Origin: Bordetella parapertussis | Lineage (GTDB): Bacteria > Pseudomonadota > Gammaproteobacteria > Burkholderiales > SG8-39 | DNA: 41,124 bases | Assembly: GCA_945861875.1 (NCBI GenBank) | Contig: CAMAWC010000029.1 | Span: 1 to 41,124, forward strand | Direction: 5' to 3' | In this document: positions 9,845-20,179 of the stretch, in pieces | Numbering within the stretch: position 1 is the stretch's first letter | Layout of the letters: each line of letters starts with the position of its first letter | Notes under the pieces: generated by a model | Told to the model about the DNA's origin: nothing | The model's input: the letters and a program-made list of their open reading frames with translations, nothing else | Database searches by the model: none | Position numbers and translations under genes: made by a program

Positions 9845-10371
9845 TACTTCCCGGCGGATTTACCGGCGCCGTCATCCAGCGCCCGAATCACCTTGTCAGT
9901 GATGTCTATGCGGGGACTGCTCCAAACGGCCTCCTGGAAAATAATGTCGTATTTTTCCTGCTCGGCAATTTGTTTGACCATTCTGTTTGCGCGCTCCAGC
10001 ACCGTTTGCAGTTCCTCCTGGCGGCGGGCATTCAGGTCATCACGAAAGTCACGTTGTCGTTTTTGAAAGTCCTTGTTGAGATCGCTAAACTCGCGTTCCT
10101 TGTTGCGCCGGTCCGTCTCTGACATGGTGATGGCATTTTTTTCGAGTTGCTCTTGCAGGCGTTTGAGTTGCTCGGCCAGTTTTTGCATTTCCAGATCACG
10201 CTTGGAGAATTCTGCTTCGATTTTCTTCTGCGCACGTTGCGCCGGGGCGGCATCACGCAGAATGCGGTCTATGTTGACGTAGCCTATCTTGCCGTCTGCC
10301 TGGGCAAAACCGCTGGCAGAAAGCGAGAAAAGAATAATAGAAACAAGTAATTGGAAAAATCTCAACATCAT
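9844..10371 (-). CDS. skp: OmpH/Skp family periplasmic chaperone
   Basis: Skp holds unfolded outer membrane proteins in the periplasm and hands them to the Bam complex, in keeping with bamA just upstream. The product (about 175 residues) has a signal peptide of a hydrophobic core ending ASGFAQA, then [12 protein letters not shown], then a long charged coiled coil rich in Lys, Glu, Gln and Arg that forms the tentacles. The start is uncertain. AGGAG directly touches the first ATG (10371). It is 3 nt from a second ATG (10368) and 6 nt from a TTG (10365), the last having the best spacing. An in-frame extension upstream would run into bamA and is unlikely. Confidence 0.92.
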   Translation of the reverse strand: MMLRFFQLLVSIILFSLSASGFAQADGKIGYVNIDRILRDAAPAQRAQKKIEAEFSKRDLEMQKLAEQLKRLQEQLEKNAITMSETDRRNKEREFSDLNKDFQKRQRDFRDDLNARRQEELQTVLERANRMVKQIAEQEKYDIIFQEAVWSSPRIDITDKVIRALDDGAGKSAGK

Positions 10372-10396
10372 CTCCTGATCTCTGCAGAACCCGGCC

Positions 10397-12679
10397 TCAG
10401 AATACCTGACCAAAGGTGAATTGGAAGGACTGTAGCTTATCACCCGGCTTGTCATTTAAGGCTTTTGAGTAATTGACCTTTAGCGGACCCATCGGGGAAC
10501 TCCAGAAGACACCCACCCCGGCAGCATAGCGAACACTGCCCGTAGTGATTTTTGTGCCATCGCCGTAGACCTGTCCACCGTCAATGAAAGTACTCAAGCG
10601 CACCTGCCGGTCACGTCCGGATCCCGGTACGGGAAAAAGCAGTTCGGTGGTTCCAATAACCTTCCTGGTTCCACCAAGAAACGCGCCCGCAGCGTCCTGT
10701 GGCCCCAGTGACGACTGTTGATATCCGCGCACCGAACCAATGCCGCCGGCGTAAAAATTCTTGAAGAATGGATAGGCGATATTGTCATAGCCACCACCCA
10801 CGCTAATTTCACCGGACAGCATCAGCGTGTAATCACGTGCGAAAGTGTGAAAGTATTGCTCCCCCAAGGTGACAGTATAGTAGCGCAAATTTCCCGGTGG
10901 CAGCGTCACCAAGCCACTCAGCCCGCGCCGTTCGCCCTTGGTTGGCCATAAAAGGCTGTCGCGTGTGTCCCGGCCCCATCCGGCTGTGGCGGCAATAGAA
11001 TTTTGGACGGACCCATATTGGGCAACGTAGTTGACATAGTTTATTGGAACGCTATTTGGATTAGTAGTGCCGAGCGTTACCGTGGCTTTGTCGATAGCGA
11101 GGCCGAAGGACACCCGGTCATCTTGATTGAGCGGATAGCCAAATCTGACCCCACCACCGGTATTTTGCGTCTTATAGTCACCCTGACCCAATTGGGCGTT
11201 ATCTGTGCTTCTCGTGTAGATGTCAAAGCCGCGCGCGACGCCATCGACGGTGTAATACGGGTCGGTCTGGGACAGTGAGTAGACCTTGTTGATCTTGCTG
11301 CTGCTGATCGCGGCGGAAACCGACTTGCCGCTGCCGAATATATTGTCCTGGGAAACCGACGTCGACACCGAAATTTTATCCGAGCTTGAAAAGCCTGCGC
11401 CAATCAAAAATTGCCCGGTTGATTTCTCTTTCACCTTTATGGTCGCATCCACCTGATCTGTAGTTCCCGGAACCGGCGGAGTTTCAACGTCAACCTCGGC
11501 AAAATAGCCAAGGCGGTCAAGTCGCTGCTTTGATTTCTGCAGTTTTTCCGAATCGTAATAAGAAGCTTCAAGCTGCCGTAGTTCGCGTCGGACAACCTCA
11601 TCTCGTGTCCGGGTGTTGCCAACAACGTTGATGCGCCGCACATAAACCCTTCGACCGGGATCGATGAGAAAATTAAAAGTGACCTCGCGCTTGTCCTTGT
11701 CTGTTTCTGGCACGGGGTTGACGTTGGCGAAGGCGTAACCGTCAACACCGAGGCGATCGGTTATTTTTTTCACGCTGTCGTTCAGGGCTTCGCGCGAGAA
11801 TGTGTCGCCCGGCTTAAGGGAAATCAGGGCCAGGACATCTGCTTCGGGCAAAAGCATTTGTCCGCTGACCTTGACGCCGGAAATGGTGTAACGGTCTCCC
11901 TCTGCTATGCCGACAGTGATGTAAATGCCCTTTTTGTCAGGCGAAATTGAAACCTGGGTCGATTCGATATTGAAGTCAAGGTAGCCCCGGTTCGAATAAT
12001 AGGAGCGGATAACCTCCAAGTCGGCCGATAGCTTTTGTTTCGAATACTGGTCGCTTTTTGTGTACCAGGTAAGCCACCCCGGGGTGGTCAGCGAAAACTG
12101 CTGCAGCAACTCCTTTTCAGAAAAAGCCTGATTGCCGATGATGTTGATCGAAAGAATCTTGGCGATATCGCCTTCGTCGATGTTGAAGTTGACGCCGACG
12201 CGGTTGCGCTCCAGTGGCGTGACGGTTGTCGTCATGACGACACCATATTTCCCTTTGTTGAGGTACTGGCGTTTGAGCTCCTGCTCGGCACGTTCCAGGA
12301 TGGAACGGTCGAATATGCGCGATTCGGCCAAGCCGACTTCCTTGAATCCCTTTAATACGGGTTCCTTTTCAAATTCCTTCATGCCGGTAAAGTCAATTGA
12401 GGAGATCGCTGGCCGCTCCTCCACCACGACGATGAGCACGTCACGGTCAACCTCTAGCCGCACATCCTTGAAAAATCCCGTGGCGAACAGTGCACGGACC
12501 GCCGCCGCTGCCTTTTCGTCGGTGACCGTTTCGCCGATTTTGATAGGCAGGTAACTGAATACTGTTCCGGCTTCGACGCGCTGGATTCCCTCGACACGGA
12601 TGTCGCGGACGACAAACGCGTCGGATGCATGCGCCAGCACGGCAATGAAAAACAGCGCGGACGCGAGAAGGCGTTGCAT
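10397..12679 (-). CDS. bamA: Outer membrane protein assembly factor BamA
   Basis: BamA is the essential Omp85 insertase that folds beta-barrels into the outer membrane. The 760-residue precursor has a short signal peptide (hydrophobic core ending HASDA). Five POTRA domains are expected over roughly residues 20-420; the first begins FVVRDIRVEGIQRVEAGTVF. A 16-strand barrel follows. In the barrel the sequence FYAGGIGSVRGYQQSSLGP contains the conserved VRGY/F motif of loop 6. The protein ends in FTFGQVF, a terminal Phe with the beta-signal pattern. It lies between rseP and skp with short gaps. Confidence 0.97.
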   Translation of the reverse strand: MQRLLASALFFIAVLAHASDAFVVRDIRVEGIQRVEAGTVFSYLPIKIGETVTDEKAAAAVRALFATGFFKDVRLEVDRDVLIVVVEERPAISSIDFTGMKEFEKEPVLKGFKEVGLAESRIFDRSILERAEQELKRQYLNKGKYGVVMTTTVTPLERNRVGVNFNIDEGDIAKILSINIIGNQAFSEKELLQQFSLTTPGWLTWYTKSDQYSKQKLSADLEVIRSYYSNRGYLDFNIESTQVSISPDKKGIYITVGIAEGDRYTISGVKVSGQMLLPEADVLALISLKPGDTFSREALNDSVKKITDRLGVDGYAFANVNPVPETDKDKREVTFNFLIDPGRRVYVRRINVVGNTRTRDEVVRRELRQLEASYYDSEKLQKSKQRLDRLGYFAEVDVETPPVPGTTDQVDATIKVKEKSTGQFLIGAGFSSSDKISVSTSVSQDNIFGSGKSVSAAISSSKINKVYSLSQTDPYYTVDGVARGFDIYTRSTDNAQLGQGDYKTQNTGGGVRFGYPLNQDDRVSFGLAIDKATVTLGTTNPNSVPINYVNYVAQYGSVQNSIAATAGWGRDTRDSLLWPTKGERRGLSGLVTLPPGNLRYYTVTLGEQYFHTFARDYTLMLSGEISVGGGYDNIAYPFFKNFYAGGIGSVRGYQQSSLGPQDAAGAFLGGTRKVIGTTELLFPVPGSGRDRQVRLSTFIDGGQVYGDGTKITTGSVRYAAGVGVFWSSPMGPLKVNYSKALNDKPGDKLQSFQFTFGQVF

Positions 12680-12688
12680 AAGGGGAGT

Positions 12689-14053
12689 TCAGCCCGAAAT
12701 TAAGCGATTGATGTCGTTATAAAAGGCAAATGCCGTGAGTGCAAGCAGCAGCGACATGCCCAGTCGCTGCCCGATATCCATGACCCGCTCGGATACCGGA
12801 CTTCCCTTTAATATTTCAACGAGATAATACATCAAATGCCCCCCGTCCAATAAGGGTATGGGAAGCAAATTGAGCACGCCGAGACTGATGCTGATGAGCG
12901 CGAGAAAGCCCAGGTAGGCCATCATCCCGAGTTGGGCCGACTGCCCCGCATAGTCGGCAATCGTTACCGGGCCGCTGAGATTTTTCCAGGAAACCTCCCC
13001 CAACAGCATTTTTCCCAGCATTTTTAGGCTGAAAAGTGCTGTGTCCCAGGTTCGTGCGATGGCTTTTGGAATGGCTTCCAGCGGGCCGTAGCGGACAACC
13101 ACAACCATGTCTTTCATGGCGGCAGGGTCATAACGGGCCGCTATGCCTATGCGTCCGAAACGCACATCTCCCTGCTGCACTATTTCAGGTTCCACAGTCA
13201 CTGTTTTTTCCCCGGATGCTGTCGTGAGCCTCAGCATTAAGCGGGTATTGCCATGAGTCCTGATGACTGCAACCAGTTCCTCCCAGTTCATGATCGGCTT
13301 GCCGTCGGCGGCGAGTACCCGGTCGCCTGGCTTTAGCCCTGCACGTTCAGCCACACTACCCGCGACAACTGCGCCCACCACTGGCTCAATATCCGGGCGG
13401 AACAGGCGCAACCCGGACCGCGCCAGCACATCGCCCTCCAGTTCCTGTTCGGCAAACGAGGTGAAATCAAGCGTCCGCCAGTTCAATTCGTTGCGCTTGT
13501 TCAACACTTCCAGCTTGACTGTTGCGCGGTCGACCATGAGCTTGAGTAACTGCCAACGCAACTCGTGCCAGCTGTCAATCTTGACTTCGTTGACGCGCAA
13601 TATGGTGTCGCCAGCCTGCAATCCTCCTGCCGCGGCGATGGTGTTGGCCTGCGGTGTCGCCACTACGGGCTTGGCTTCGGTAACCCCGGCAAGAAGCATG
13701 CACCAATAGATGAATACGGCCAGAAGCAGGTTCGCAACGGGTCCTGCCAAGACGATGGCACAGCGCTTCCACACGCTTTTCCGGTTGAAGGCGCGATGCA
13801 GTTCATCCGGCGCCACCGGACCTTCGCGCTCGTCCAGCATCTTGACGTAACCACCCAGCGGCCAAGCGGCGATCGCCCATTCCGTCCGGTCGCGGCCGGC
13901 CTTGACCGCCCATACGGGATTGCCAAATCCGACCGAGAAGCGCAGTACCTTGACACCGCAAAGCCGGGCAATCCAGAAGTGTCCGAGTTCGTGGATGACG
14001 ATCAAAATCGCCAAAGCGGTTAAAAATGCAATTAATGTTGTAATAAAAGTCAT
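12689..14053 (-). CDS. rseP: Site-2 zinc metalloprotease RseP
   Basis: RseP cuts the anti-sigma factor RseA within the membrane in the envelope stress pathway and clears remnant signal peptides. The 454-residue protein has the first transmembrane helix with [16 protein letters not shown] (HExxH at residues 21-25). Two PDZ domains follow in the periplasmic loop; [13 protein letters not shown] and [17 protein letters not shown] mark them. The C-terminal helices carry [20 protein letters not shown] with the third metal ligand. It starts inside the dxr stop (4-nt overlap) and is followed by bamA after 9 nt. Confidence 0.96.
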   Translation of the reverse strand: MTFITTLIAFLTALAILIVIHELGHFWIARLCGVKVLRFSVGFGNPVWAVKAGRDRTEWAIAAWPLGGYVKMLDEREGPVAPDELHRAFNRKSVWKRCAIVLAGPVANLLLAVFIYWCMLLAGVTEAKPVVATPQANTIAAAGGLQAGDTILRVNEVKIDSWHELRWQLLKLMVDRATVKLEVLNKRNELNWRTLDFTSFAEQELEGDVLARSGLRLFRPDIEPVVGAVVAGSVAERAGLKPGDRVLAADGKPIMNWEELVAVIRTHGNTRLMLRLTTASGEKTVTVEPEIVQQGDVRFGRIGIAARYDPAAMKDMVVVVRYGPLEAIPKAIARTWDTALFSLKMLGKMLLGEVSWKNLSGPVTIADYAGQSAQLGMMAYLGFLALISISLGVLNLLPIPLLDGGHLMYYLVEILKGSPVSERVMDIGQRLGMSLLLALTAFAFYNDINRLISG

Positions 14054-15234
14054 GCGACCATTGCTCCGTTGATCTGCTCCTGCGCCAATGCCCTGCTTCT
14101 TTGATCCGCTTCCATGACCTCGCCGAGTTGCGTTACCGGAGTGAACGGAATCCGGTCGAGTACTGCGGAAATGACGTCAGTGATTCGGTTAAAGGCCAAG
14201 CAGCCATCAAGAAACGCAGAAACGGCAACCTCATTGGCTGCATTGAATATCGCCGGTGCCGAGCCACCCGCCCGCAAAACCTGGTAGGCGAGCGTGAGGG
14301 CCGGAAACCGGGCGAAACTCGGCGCCTCGAATGTCAGTGTCCCGGTGCGGAACAAGTCAAGGGGATCCACCCCCGCTTCAATCCGTTCGGGGTAAGCGAG
14401 TGCCTGGGCTATCGGAGTACGCATGTCCGGATTGCCAAGCTGCGCGAGTACTGAACCGTCAGAGTATTCGACCATGGAGTGGACAATGCTTTGCGGGTGA
14501 ATCACCACTTCGATCTGATCCGGGCTTGCACCAAAAAGCCAGTGCGCTTCGATCACCTCAAGTCCCTTGTTCATCATGGTGGCAGAGTCGACCGATATCT
14601 TGCGACCCATGACCCAATTCGGATGGGCGCAAGCCTGGTCGGGTGTGACCAGCTTGAGGGAGTCGATCGGGTGAGTGCGAAACGGGCCACCTGAGCCGGT
14701 CAGCAGGATGCGCCTGACACCAAGTTGGGCAAGATCACCGCGCAGGTGGTTCGGCAGGCACTGGAAAATTGCGTTGTGCTCGCTGTCGATAGGAAGCAGG
14801 GTGGCGCCGGCATCACGTACTTTTTTCATGAAAACCGGGCCCGCCATGACCAGTGCCTCCTTGTTGGCAAGCAGGATTTTTTTACCCGCTTCGGCAGCGG
14901 CAAGACTGGGAGCGAGGCCCGCGGCGCCGACGATTGCAGCCATCACGGTATCCACCTCGGGTGCAACCACGCTGGCCACCAAGCCCTCCACTCCCTGAAG
15001 CACTTTCGTTTTCAAGCCTTGGCGCTTTAGCACATCGGCCAGCGCCGGTGCCCGTGCCGCGTCCGCCATTACCGCATATTCCGGACGATGAAGGCGGCAA
15101 AGCTCCGCCAGCTCGTCATGTTTTCGGTTGGCCGTCAGCGCATATATCTTGTAGCGCCCGGGGTGACGAGCGACCACGTCAAGTGTGCTCCGACCGATGG
15201 ATCCTGTTGCACCTAGTATCGTGATGTTTTGCAT
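14050..15234 (-). CDS. dxr: 1-deoxy-D-xylulose-5-phosphate reductoisomerase
   Basis: Dxr (IspC) makes 2-C-methyl-D-erythritol 4-phosphate with NADPH, the committed step of the MEP isoprenoid pathway. The 394-residue protein has the Rossmann motif [16 protein letters not shown] at residues 5-20, [12 protein letters not shown] and [13 protein letters not shown]. The active-site block reads [20 protein letters not shown], and [16 protein letters not shown] follows. Its product route feeds undecaprenyl diphosphate made by uppS two genes upstream. It overlaps rseP by 4 nt and follows cdsA by 5 nt. Confidence 0.97.
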   Translation of the reverse strand: MQNITILGATGSIGRSTLDVVARHPGRYKIYALTANRKHDELAELCRLHRPEYAVMADAARAPALADVLKRQGLKTKVLQGVEGLVASVVAPEVDTVMAAIVGAAGLAPSLAAAEAGKKILLANKEALVMAGPVFMKKVRDAGATLLPIDSEHNAIFQCLPNHLRGDLAQLGVRRILLTGSGGPFRTHPIDSLKLVTPDQACAHPNWVMGRKISVDSATMMNKGLEVIEAHWLFGASPDQIEVVIHPQSIVHSMVEYSDGSVLAQLGNPDMRTPIAQALAYPERIEAGVDPLDLFRTGTLTFEAPSFARFPALTLAYQVLRAGGSAPAIFNAANEVAVSAFLDGCLAFNRITDVISAVLDRIPFTPVTQLGEVMEADQRSRALAQEQINGAMVA

Positions 15235-15239
15235 GTCGA

Positions 15240-16061
15240 TTAGAGAATGAGCAGCATGCCTGCCATCGGCAATACCGGAATAAGCGCATCTATGCGATCA
15301 AGCACGCCACCGTGGCCGGGGAGAATCTTGCCGCTATCCTTGACGCCGGCACGCCGTTTAAGCGCAGATTCAAACAAATCGCCACAAACGCTGAACAGTG
15401 ACAGCAGCCATATCGTTATCAGCACCGCCACCCAGCCAAGAGGCGCCTCCCGCACTGACGTTGGAATACCCCAGCCAAAATAATGTATCCACAGTATCCC
15501 ATATGCCGTTACCGCCGCCATAGCCCCTGCCACGCCCTCCCAGGTCTTGCCGGGGCTGATTGAGGGCGCGAGTTTGTGTTTTCCAAAAGCCTTTCCCGCG
15601 AAATAAGCGGCGCTGTCCGCGATCCAGACGATTGCCATGTAGCTGAGCAGTACGGTCGGGGCAATTGAATGGAGGTGGACCAGGGCAAAAAAGCAGGGCA
15701 AGAGCACAGCCGAACCTGAGGCGGCCACAATTGCTTTACCGCCTGTTCTAAGACCATTCCTGAGCCAGGGCGGCATGACCAGCGCCCAGAACGCGATCGC
15801 GATCAGATAGTAGGCTCCGATGTCCTCAAATCGCGGGATAGCGGGCCACCCCCAGGCGATCAAAACCCCAAAGCCGAAAAGCGCAGATGCAAACGCGGCG
15901 CGTCCGATCGTCAGCATTCCCGAGAGGGCCGCCCATTCCCATGCTGCGATGGCCAGTATCCCGCCGCAAAACAGTATCCAGCCCTTGTGTGGCAGGCCGA
16001 ACATGGCCAACACAAACACGGTCACGAGCACAAGTGCGGTAAGAATCCGCGTCTTTAGCAT
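15240..16061 (-). CDS. cdsA: Phosphatidate cytidylyltransferase
   Basis: CdsA forms CDP-diacylglycerol from phosphatidic acid and CTP, the precursor of all major phospholipids. The 273-residue protein is an inner membrane protein with about eight hydrophobic segments beginning at the N-terminus ([18 protein letters not shown]). The conserved block [14 protein letters not shown] is followed by the C-terminal signature [20 protein letters not shown], which contains the metal-binding acidic residues. It sits in the usual uppS-cdsA-dxr order with gaps of 27 and 5 nt. Confidence 0.96.
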   Translation of the reverse strand: MLKTRILTALVLVTVFVLAMFGLPHKGWILFCGGILAIAAWEWAALSGMLTIGRAAFASALFGFGVLIAWGWPAIPRFEDIGAYYLIAIAFWALVMPPWLRNGLRTGGKAIVAASGSAVLLPCFFALVHLHSIAPTVLLSYMAIVWIADSAAYFAGKAFGKHKLAPSISPGKTWEGVAGAMAAVTAYGILWIHYFGWGIPTSVREAPLGWVAVLITIWLLSLFSVCGDLFESALKRRAGVKDSGKILPGHGGVLDRIDALIPVLPMAGMLLIL

Positions 16062-16088
16062 CGCAGAGCCTGAACAGGCGGAAACGGT

Positions 16089-16883
16089 TTAGGCGGAGCG
16101 CAGCGGGAGGGTGAGTCCGTCTGCTGCCGAACCTTGCCCTTCCAACTGTTCACTGGTACGCCCGAAACGACGCTCCCTGTCGCCATACCAGTTCAGGGCC
16201 AGGTCCAAAGCCTCTTCCTCGAAATCAGGCCACAAGGTGTTGGTGAAATACAGTTCGGTGTAGGCTAATTGCCAGAGCAGGAAATTGCTGATTCGCTGCT
16301 CCCCGCCGGTCCTGATGAACAAGTCCGGCTCCGGCGCATAGCTAAGCGCCAGATGACGGGCCAGATCGGCCTCGCAATAGCCATTGGCAGGTTTTGGCGT
16401 CGCCGTTACCATTTTCTCGACGGCCTGGAGCAGGTCCTTACGTCCGCCATAGTTCGCGGCGATTGTCAGGGTCAGTCGATCGTTATGCTTTGTCAGGGCT
16501 TCGGCCGACGCGACCAGTTCGACGATGCGCGGATTGAAGGCGGAGAGTTCGCCTATGACTTTCAAGCGGATGCCGTTACGGTGAAGCCGTTCAACTTCCT
16601 GCTCAAGAGCCATGGCAAACAACTGCTGAAGGACGAACACTTCTTCCGCCGGTCTGCGCCAGTTTTCCGAACTGAATGCAAACACCGTCAGATGACTGAT
16701 TCCGCGCTCGATGCAGGCGCTCGTCACGGCGCGTAAGCTCTCTAGTCCACGCCTATGACCGGCAATGCGGGGAAGGTGTCGCTTTTTCGCCCAGCGGCCG
16801 TTGCCGTCCATAATGATGGCGACATGGCGTGGCCGCCCCCCGGTGGGCGGAACATCCTGCGTGGAACTGATGAACTCTGGCAT
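16089..16883 (-). CDS. uppS: Isoprenyl transferase (undecaprenyl diphosphate synthase)
   Basis: UppS adds isopentenyl units in cis to farnesyl diphosphate to give the C55 carrier for peptidoglycan and O-antigen. The 264-residue protein has the catalytic start [15 protein letters not shown] (Asp26), [10 protein letters not shown] and [11 protein letters not shown]. The C-terminal block has [20 protein letters not shown] and [12 protein letters not shown]. Length is normal, with a slightly extended N-terminus (about 17 residues before the core). It lies between frr and cdsA with gaps of about 26 nt each. Confidence 0.97.
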   Translation of the reverse strand: MPEFISSTQDVPPTGGRPRHVAIIMDGNGRWAKKRHLPRIAGHRRGLESLRAVTSACIERGISHLTVFAFSSENWRRPAEEVFVLQQLFAMALEQEVERLHRNGIRLKVIGELSAFNPRIVELVASAEALTKHNDRLTLTIAANYGGRKDLLQAVEKMVTATPKPANGYCEADLARHLALSYAPEPDLFIRTGGEQRISNFLLWQLAYTELYFTNTLWPDFEEEALDLALNWYGDRERRFGRTSEQLEGQGSAADGLTLPLRSA

Positions 16884-16909
16884 GGTGTGGTCAACCGGGT
16901 ACAGACGGC

Positions 16910-17473
16910 TTAGCCGCCCATCAACTCGGTTTCCTTGGTCTGAACGAGCCTTTCGATTTCGGCGATGAATCGATCCGTCAGTTTTTGAACATCGTCCTGT
17001 GCCCGCCTCTCGTCATCCTCGGGAACGCTTTTGGCTTTTAACATGTCTTTCAGGACGGTATTGGCGTCACGACGAAGGTTGCGGACCGCCACGCGGGCGT
17101 CCTCGGCTTCGCTCTTTACGACCTTGATCAATTCGCGCCGCCGCTCTTCGGTCAGGGGCGGCATGGGGATCCTGATGATGTCCCCTTGCAGTGCCGGGTT
17201 GAGCCCGAGATCCGATTCGCGGATGCATTTTTCGATCGGTCCGGCCATTTTTTTCTCCCATGGCGAGACGCCAATCGTGCGCGCGTCAATCAAGGTGATA
17301 TTCGCCACCTGGCTGAGGGGTACCATGGTGCCGTAATAATCAACCTTGACGTGATCCAGAATGCCCGGATGCGCACGGCCGGTTCGAACCTTGGACAAAT
17401 CCGTTTTGAGCGCGTCCACGGATTTTTGCATTTTCTGCTCGGTATTTTTCTTTACTTCGCCGATATTGGCCAA
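16910..17473 (-). CDS. frr: Ribosome recycling factor (TTG start)
   Basis: RRF splits the post-termination ribosome together with EF-G. The chosen reading is 187 residues, close to the usual 185. It has [40 protein letters not shown] and [20 protein letters not shown]. The frame stays open further upstream to an ATG at 17572, but that would run into pyrH and add 33 residues not found in the family. TTG at 17471-17473 has GGAGGA (17478-17483) four bases before it and gives an N-terminus aligned with E. coli RRF. I therefore prefer TTG. It follows pyrH after 67 bp. Confidence 0.95.
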   Translation of the reverse strand: MANIGEVKKNTEQKMQKSVDALKTDLSKVRTGRAHPGILDHVKVDYYGTMVPLSQVANITLIDARTIGVSPWEKKMAGPIEKCIRESDLGLNPALQGDIIRIPMPPLTEERRRELIKVVKSEAEDARVAVRNLRRDANTVLKDMLKAKSVPEDDERRAQDDVQKLTDRFIAEIERLVQTKETELMGG

Positions 17474-17477
17474 TTTG

Positions 17478-17483
17478 TCCTCC
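17478..17483 (-). promoter_or_regulatory. Ribosome-binding site that sets the frr start
   Basis: On the minus strand GGAGGA lies 4 nt before a TTG codon at 17471-17473. It is the strongest Shine-Dalgarno match between pyrH and frr and argues for TTG over the upstream in-frame ATG. Confidence 0.75.
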
Positions 17484-17540
17484 GTAGATGTTGCGGCGGT
17501 GGAATCTCCATTCCGCACCCGGACCGTGATGTCCCCTGCA

Positions 17541-18260
17541 TTATGCGTGAACCAATGTTCCCTCGTCTTCACCGAGGATCACACGCTTGAGCGCACCAGC
17601 CTTGAAAATACTGAACACGATAAGCGGGAGCTTCTGGTCCCGGCACAGCGCAAGCGCCGTCGCATCCATCACTTTCAAGTTTCGCGTGAAAGCCTCGTCA
17701 AAAGTCAGGCTGGTATAGCGCGTGGCATCCGGATTGGTCTTCGGGTCGGCGGTGTAAACACCGTCGACTTTGGTCGCCTTAAGGACAATTTCCGCGCCAA
17801 TCTCCGAGGCACGCAATGCCGCCGCCGTGTCCGTGGTGAAAAATGGATTGCCGGTACCCGCGGCAAAAATGACAATTTTTCCCTCCTCCAGGTAGCGGAT
17901 CGCCTTGCCGCGGATATAGGGTTCGACGACTTGCTCGATATTCAGTGCCGATTGAACCCGGCCGTTAAGCCCGGCACGGCGCATGGCGTCCTGCAGGGCC
18001 AGCGCGTTCATGATCGTCGCCAGCATCCCCATGTAGTCTGCGGTCGCCCGGTCCATCCCGGCGGCGCCCGGAGCCACCCCGCGAAAAATATTGCCCCCCC
18101 CGATGACCACACCCATCTCCAGGTCGAGCTTTGCAATTTCGGCAATCTCGGCCACGATCCTGTCGATGGTCTCGCGGTTGATGCCAAAGGAGTCGTCCCC
18201 CATCAGCGCTTCGCCGGAGAGCTTTAGCAGGATGCGTTTGTATTTTGTGGGTGAGCTCAT
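17541..18260 (-). CDS. pyrH: Uridylate kinase
   Basis: PyrH phosphorylates UMP to UDP. It is a hexameric amino-acid-kinase-fold enzyme, unlike eukaryotic UMP kinases. The 239-residue protein begins with the phosphate-binding [14 protein letters not shown]. It continues with [34 protein letters not shown] and [20 protein letters not shown], all typical. [19 protein letters not shown] near residue 170 is the family's nucleotide-binding loop. The position between tsf (11 nt) and frr is the standard order. Confidence 0.97.
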   Translation of the reverse strand: MSSPTKYKRILLKLSGEALMGDDSFGINRETIDRIVAEIAEIAKLDLEMGVVIGGGNIFRGVAPGAAGMDRATADYMGMLATIMNALALQDAMRRAGLNGRVQSALNIEQVVEPYIRGKAIRYLEEGKIVIFAAGTGNPFFTTDTAAALRASEIGAEIVLKATKVDGVYTADPKTNPDATRYTSLTFDEAFTRNLKVMDATALALCRDQKLPLIVFSIFKAGALKRVILGEDEGTLVHA

Positions 18261-18271
18261 AGGCTTTCGTC

Positions 18272-19156
18272 TTAGCGAGAAAGGCCGGCCTGAGCCAAAA
18301 CTTCTGCGGCAAAGTCAGTGGTCTTTTTCTCGATCCCCTCGCCGACGACATACAGTGTAAATCCGGCAACCGAGGCGTTTTTCGATTTCAGGAGTGCTTC
18401 CACGCTTAATTTGTCGTCTTTTACGAAGGGCTGGCCAAGCAGGGTTACTTCCTTGAGGAATTTCTGCACGCTGCCGTCGATCATTTTTTCGACAATGTTG
18501 GCCGGCTTGCCCGACTCGGCGGCTTTGGCGGCCGCGACACTGCGTTCCTTCTCGATCAGTTCAGCCGGAACTTGATCACGGGAAAGTGCGACCGGCTTTG
18601 ACGCGGCAATTTGCATCGCCAGATCACGCGCAAGGGACTCGTCACCACCGCTCACATCGACCAGCACACCGATCTTGGCACCGCCATGCACGTACTGCGC
18701 AAGCTTGCCGCTTGCCTGGTAGCGGGCAAAGCGGCGAACGGAAATATTTTCACCAATTTTCCCGACAAGTGCCTGACGCGCGCTTTCAACGGTTCCCCCC
18801 TCGACAGCCAGCCCGGAGAGTGATTGAACATCTGCGGGATTTTTTGTCGCAGCCAGCTCTGCCAGCTTTGCGACAAATCCCAGGAAATCACTGTTTTTGG
18901 CGACAAAGTCGGTTTCGCAGTTCACTTCCACCATTGCGCCGAGTTTGGCGTCGCCAGAAATGTATATGCCGACTATGCCCTCCGCAGCGATCCGACCGGC
19001 GGCTTTGCTGGCCTTGCTGCCGAGTTTGACGCGCAGAATCTCCTCGGCCTTGTCCATGTCGCCATTGGCCTCGGTCAGTGCTTTCTTGCACTCCATCATC
19101 GGAGCGTCTGTCTTGTCCCGAAGGGTGCGTACCATTCCAGCGGTGATTTCCGCCAT
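18272..19156 (-). CDS. tsf: Elongation factor Ts
   Basis: EF-Ts exchanges GDP for GTP on EF-Tu. The 294-residue protein starts with a UBA-like domain, including [20 protein letters not shown] and [16 protein letters not shown]. The core follows with [20 protein letters not shown] and [13 protein letters not shown], which contact EF-Tu. A good Shine-Dalgarno site (AAGGAG, 6 nt spacing) precedes the ATG. It is separated from rpsB by 96 bp containing a terminator-like hairpin, and pyrH follows after 11 nt. Confidence 0.97.
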   Translation of the reverse strand: MAEITAGMVRTLRDKTDAPMMECKKALTEANGDMDKAEEILRVKLGSKASKAAGRIAAEGIVGIYISGDAKLGAMVEVNCETDFVAKNSDFLGFVAKLAELAATKNPADVQSLSGLAVEGGTVESARQALVGKIGENISVRRFARYQASGKLAQYVHGGAKIGVLVDVSGGDESLARDLAMQIAASKPVALSRDQVPAELIEKERSVAAAKAAESGKPANIVEKMIDGSVQKFLKEVTLLGQPFVKDDKLSVEALLKSKNASVAGFTLYVVGEGIEKKTTDFAAEVLAQAGLSR

Positions 19157-19204
19157 TTACTGCTCCTTAAGTCTGTTAGCCGGGGCAAACCCGGTCAAAT
19201 GCTG

Positions 19205-19231
19205 AAAAAAAGGGGCCTTACGCCCCTTTTT
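19205..19231 (-). terminator. Terminator/attenuator hairpin between rpsB and tsf
   Basis: Read on the minus strand, AAAAAGGGGC, a short loop and GCCCCTTTTTTT form a GC-rich five-base-pair stem extended by A-U pairs and followed by a run of seven T. This is a textbook intrinsic terminator shape. Because tsf and the genes beyond have no obvious separate promoter here, it more likely acts as a partial terminator that lowers downstream transcription relative to rpsB. Confidence 0.8.
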
Positions 19232-19252
19232 GTACTTGGTTGATGGCGCGAA

Positions 19253-20002
19253 TCAGCGCGCCTGCTCTTCACCTTCGACTTCGACAAATTCGTCTGCCTG
19301 CCCGCCGATGATCTCCTGCACCACCTGGCTGCGGCCCTCGAGAACGGCATCTGCAACACCGCGTGCATACAGGCGTATGGCCCGGCTCGAGTCGTCGTTG
19401 CCAGGGATGACGTGAGTAATGCCCTCGGGCGAATGGTTGGTGTCAACCACACCGATAACCGGGATACCAAGCTTGCGTGCCTCGGTAATGGCGCCTTTCT
19501 GGTAGCCCACGTCGATGACAAACAACGCGTCAGGCAGGCCGTTAAGGTCCTTGATCCCGCCCAGGCTGCGCTGCAGTTTGACAATCTCGCGCTGGTATCC
19601 AAGCGCTTCCTTCTTGGACATTTTATCGAGCGTACCGTCTTCGGCCATTGCCTCAAGCTCCCTCAGCCGCTTGATGGACACCTTGACGGTCTTGAAATTG
19701 GTGAGCATGCCGCCAAGCCAGCGGTAGTCGACGTAAGGGGAAGCGCAGCGCTGCGCCTCTTCCTGGACGATCTCACGCGCCTGCCGTTTGGTCCCCACGA
19801 ACAGGATGGTTCCCTTGTTCGAGGCGAGCTGGCGCACGTGCTTCATGGCCGCCTGGTACAGGACCATGGTTTTTTCGAGGTTGATGATGTGGATCTTGTT
19901 GCGGTGGCCGAAAATGTACTGCGCCATTTTCGGGTTCCAAAACCGCGTCTGGTGGCCAAAGTGCACCCCGGCCTCCAGCATTTCACGCATTGTGGTTGAC
20001 AC
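19253..20002 (-). CDS. rpsB: 30S ribosomal protein S2 (GTG start)
   Basis: S2 is a late-binding small-subunit protein. The reading has 249 residues, starting [20 protein letters not shown] and including [20 protein letters not shown] and [13 protein letters not shown]. It also has [10 protein letters not shown] and [12 protein letters not shown]. The frame is open to an upstream GTG (20011) that would touch AGGAG directly. The GTG at 20000-20002 is 8 nt from AGGAG (20011-20015) and gives the usual betaproteobacterial N-terminus, so I chose it. It is the first gene of the large cluster and is preceded by a structured leader. Confidence 0.95.
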   Translation of the reverse strand: MSTTMREMLEAGVHFGHQTRFWNPKMAQYIFGHRNKIHIINLEKTMVLYQAAMKHVRQLASNKGTILFVGTKRQAREIVQEEAQRCASPYVDYRWLGGMLTNFKTVKVSIKRLRELEAMAEDGTLDKMSKKEALGYQREIVKLQRSLGGIKDLNGLPDALFVIDVGYQKGAITEARKLGIPVIGVVDTNHSPEGITHVIPGNDDSSRAIRLYARGVADAVLEGRSQVVQEIIGGQADEFVEVEGEEQAR

Positions 20003-20015
20003 GCTTGACACTCCT

Positions 20016-20088
20016 CTTAGGGTTAATATCGACCGCCTCTTCCCATGAACTTTTCCCAGCTCTGAACTGCCGGGAAAAGCACCCTAAG
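20016..20088 (-). promoter_or_regulatory. Structured rpsB leader, candidate S2 autoregulatory element
   Basis: On the minus strand CTTAGGGT (20088-20081) is complementary to ACCCTAAG (20023-20016), forming a perfect 8-bp outer stem. Inside it CTTTTCCC (20079-20072) pairs with GGGAAAAG (20057-20050), a second perfect 8-bp stem with a 14-nt loop. The 3' arm of the outer stem directly abuts the AGGAG that serves rpsB, so folding could hide the ribosome-binding site. Feedback by S2 on an rpsB leader is established in E. coli. Whether this is the same kind of element is inference. Confidence 0.55.
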
Positions 20089-20179
20089 GGGGAGACGGGC
20101 AAAATTGCCATGGCGGTGCAAATTGCACTGCTTGGCGAAAACTAATAATTGAAATAAAGACCTATCCAGCTAACCGAAC

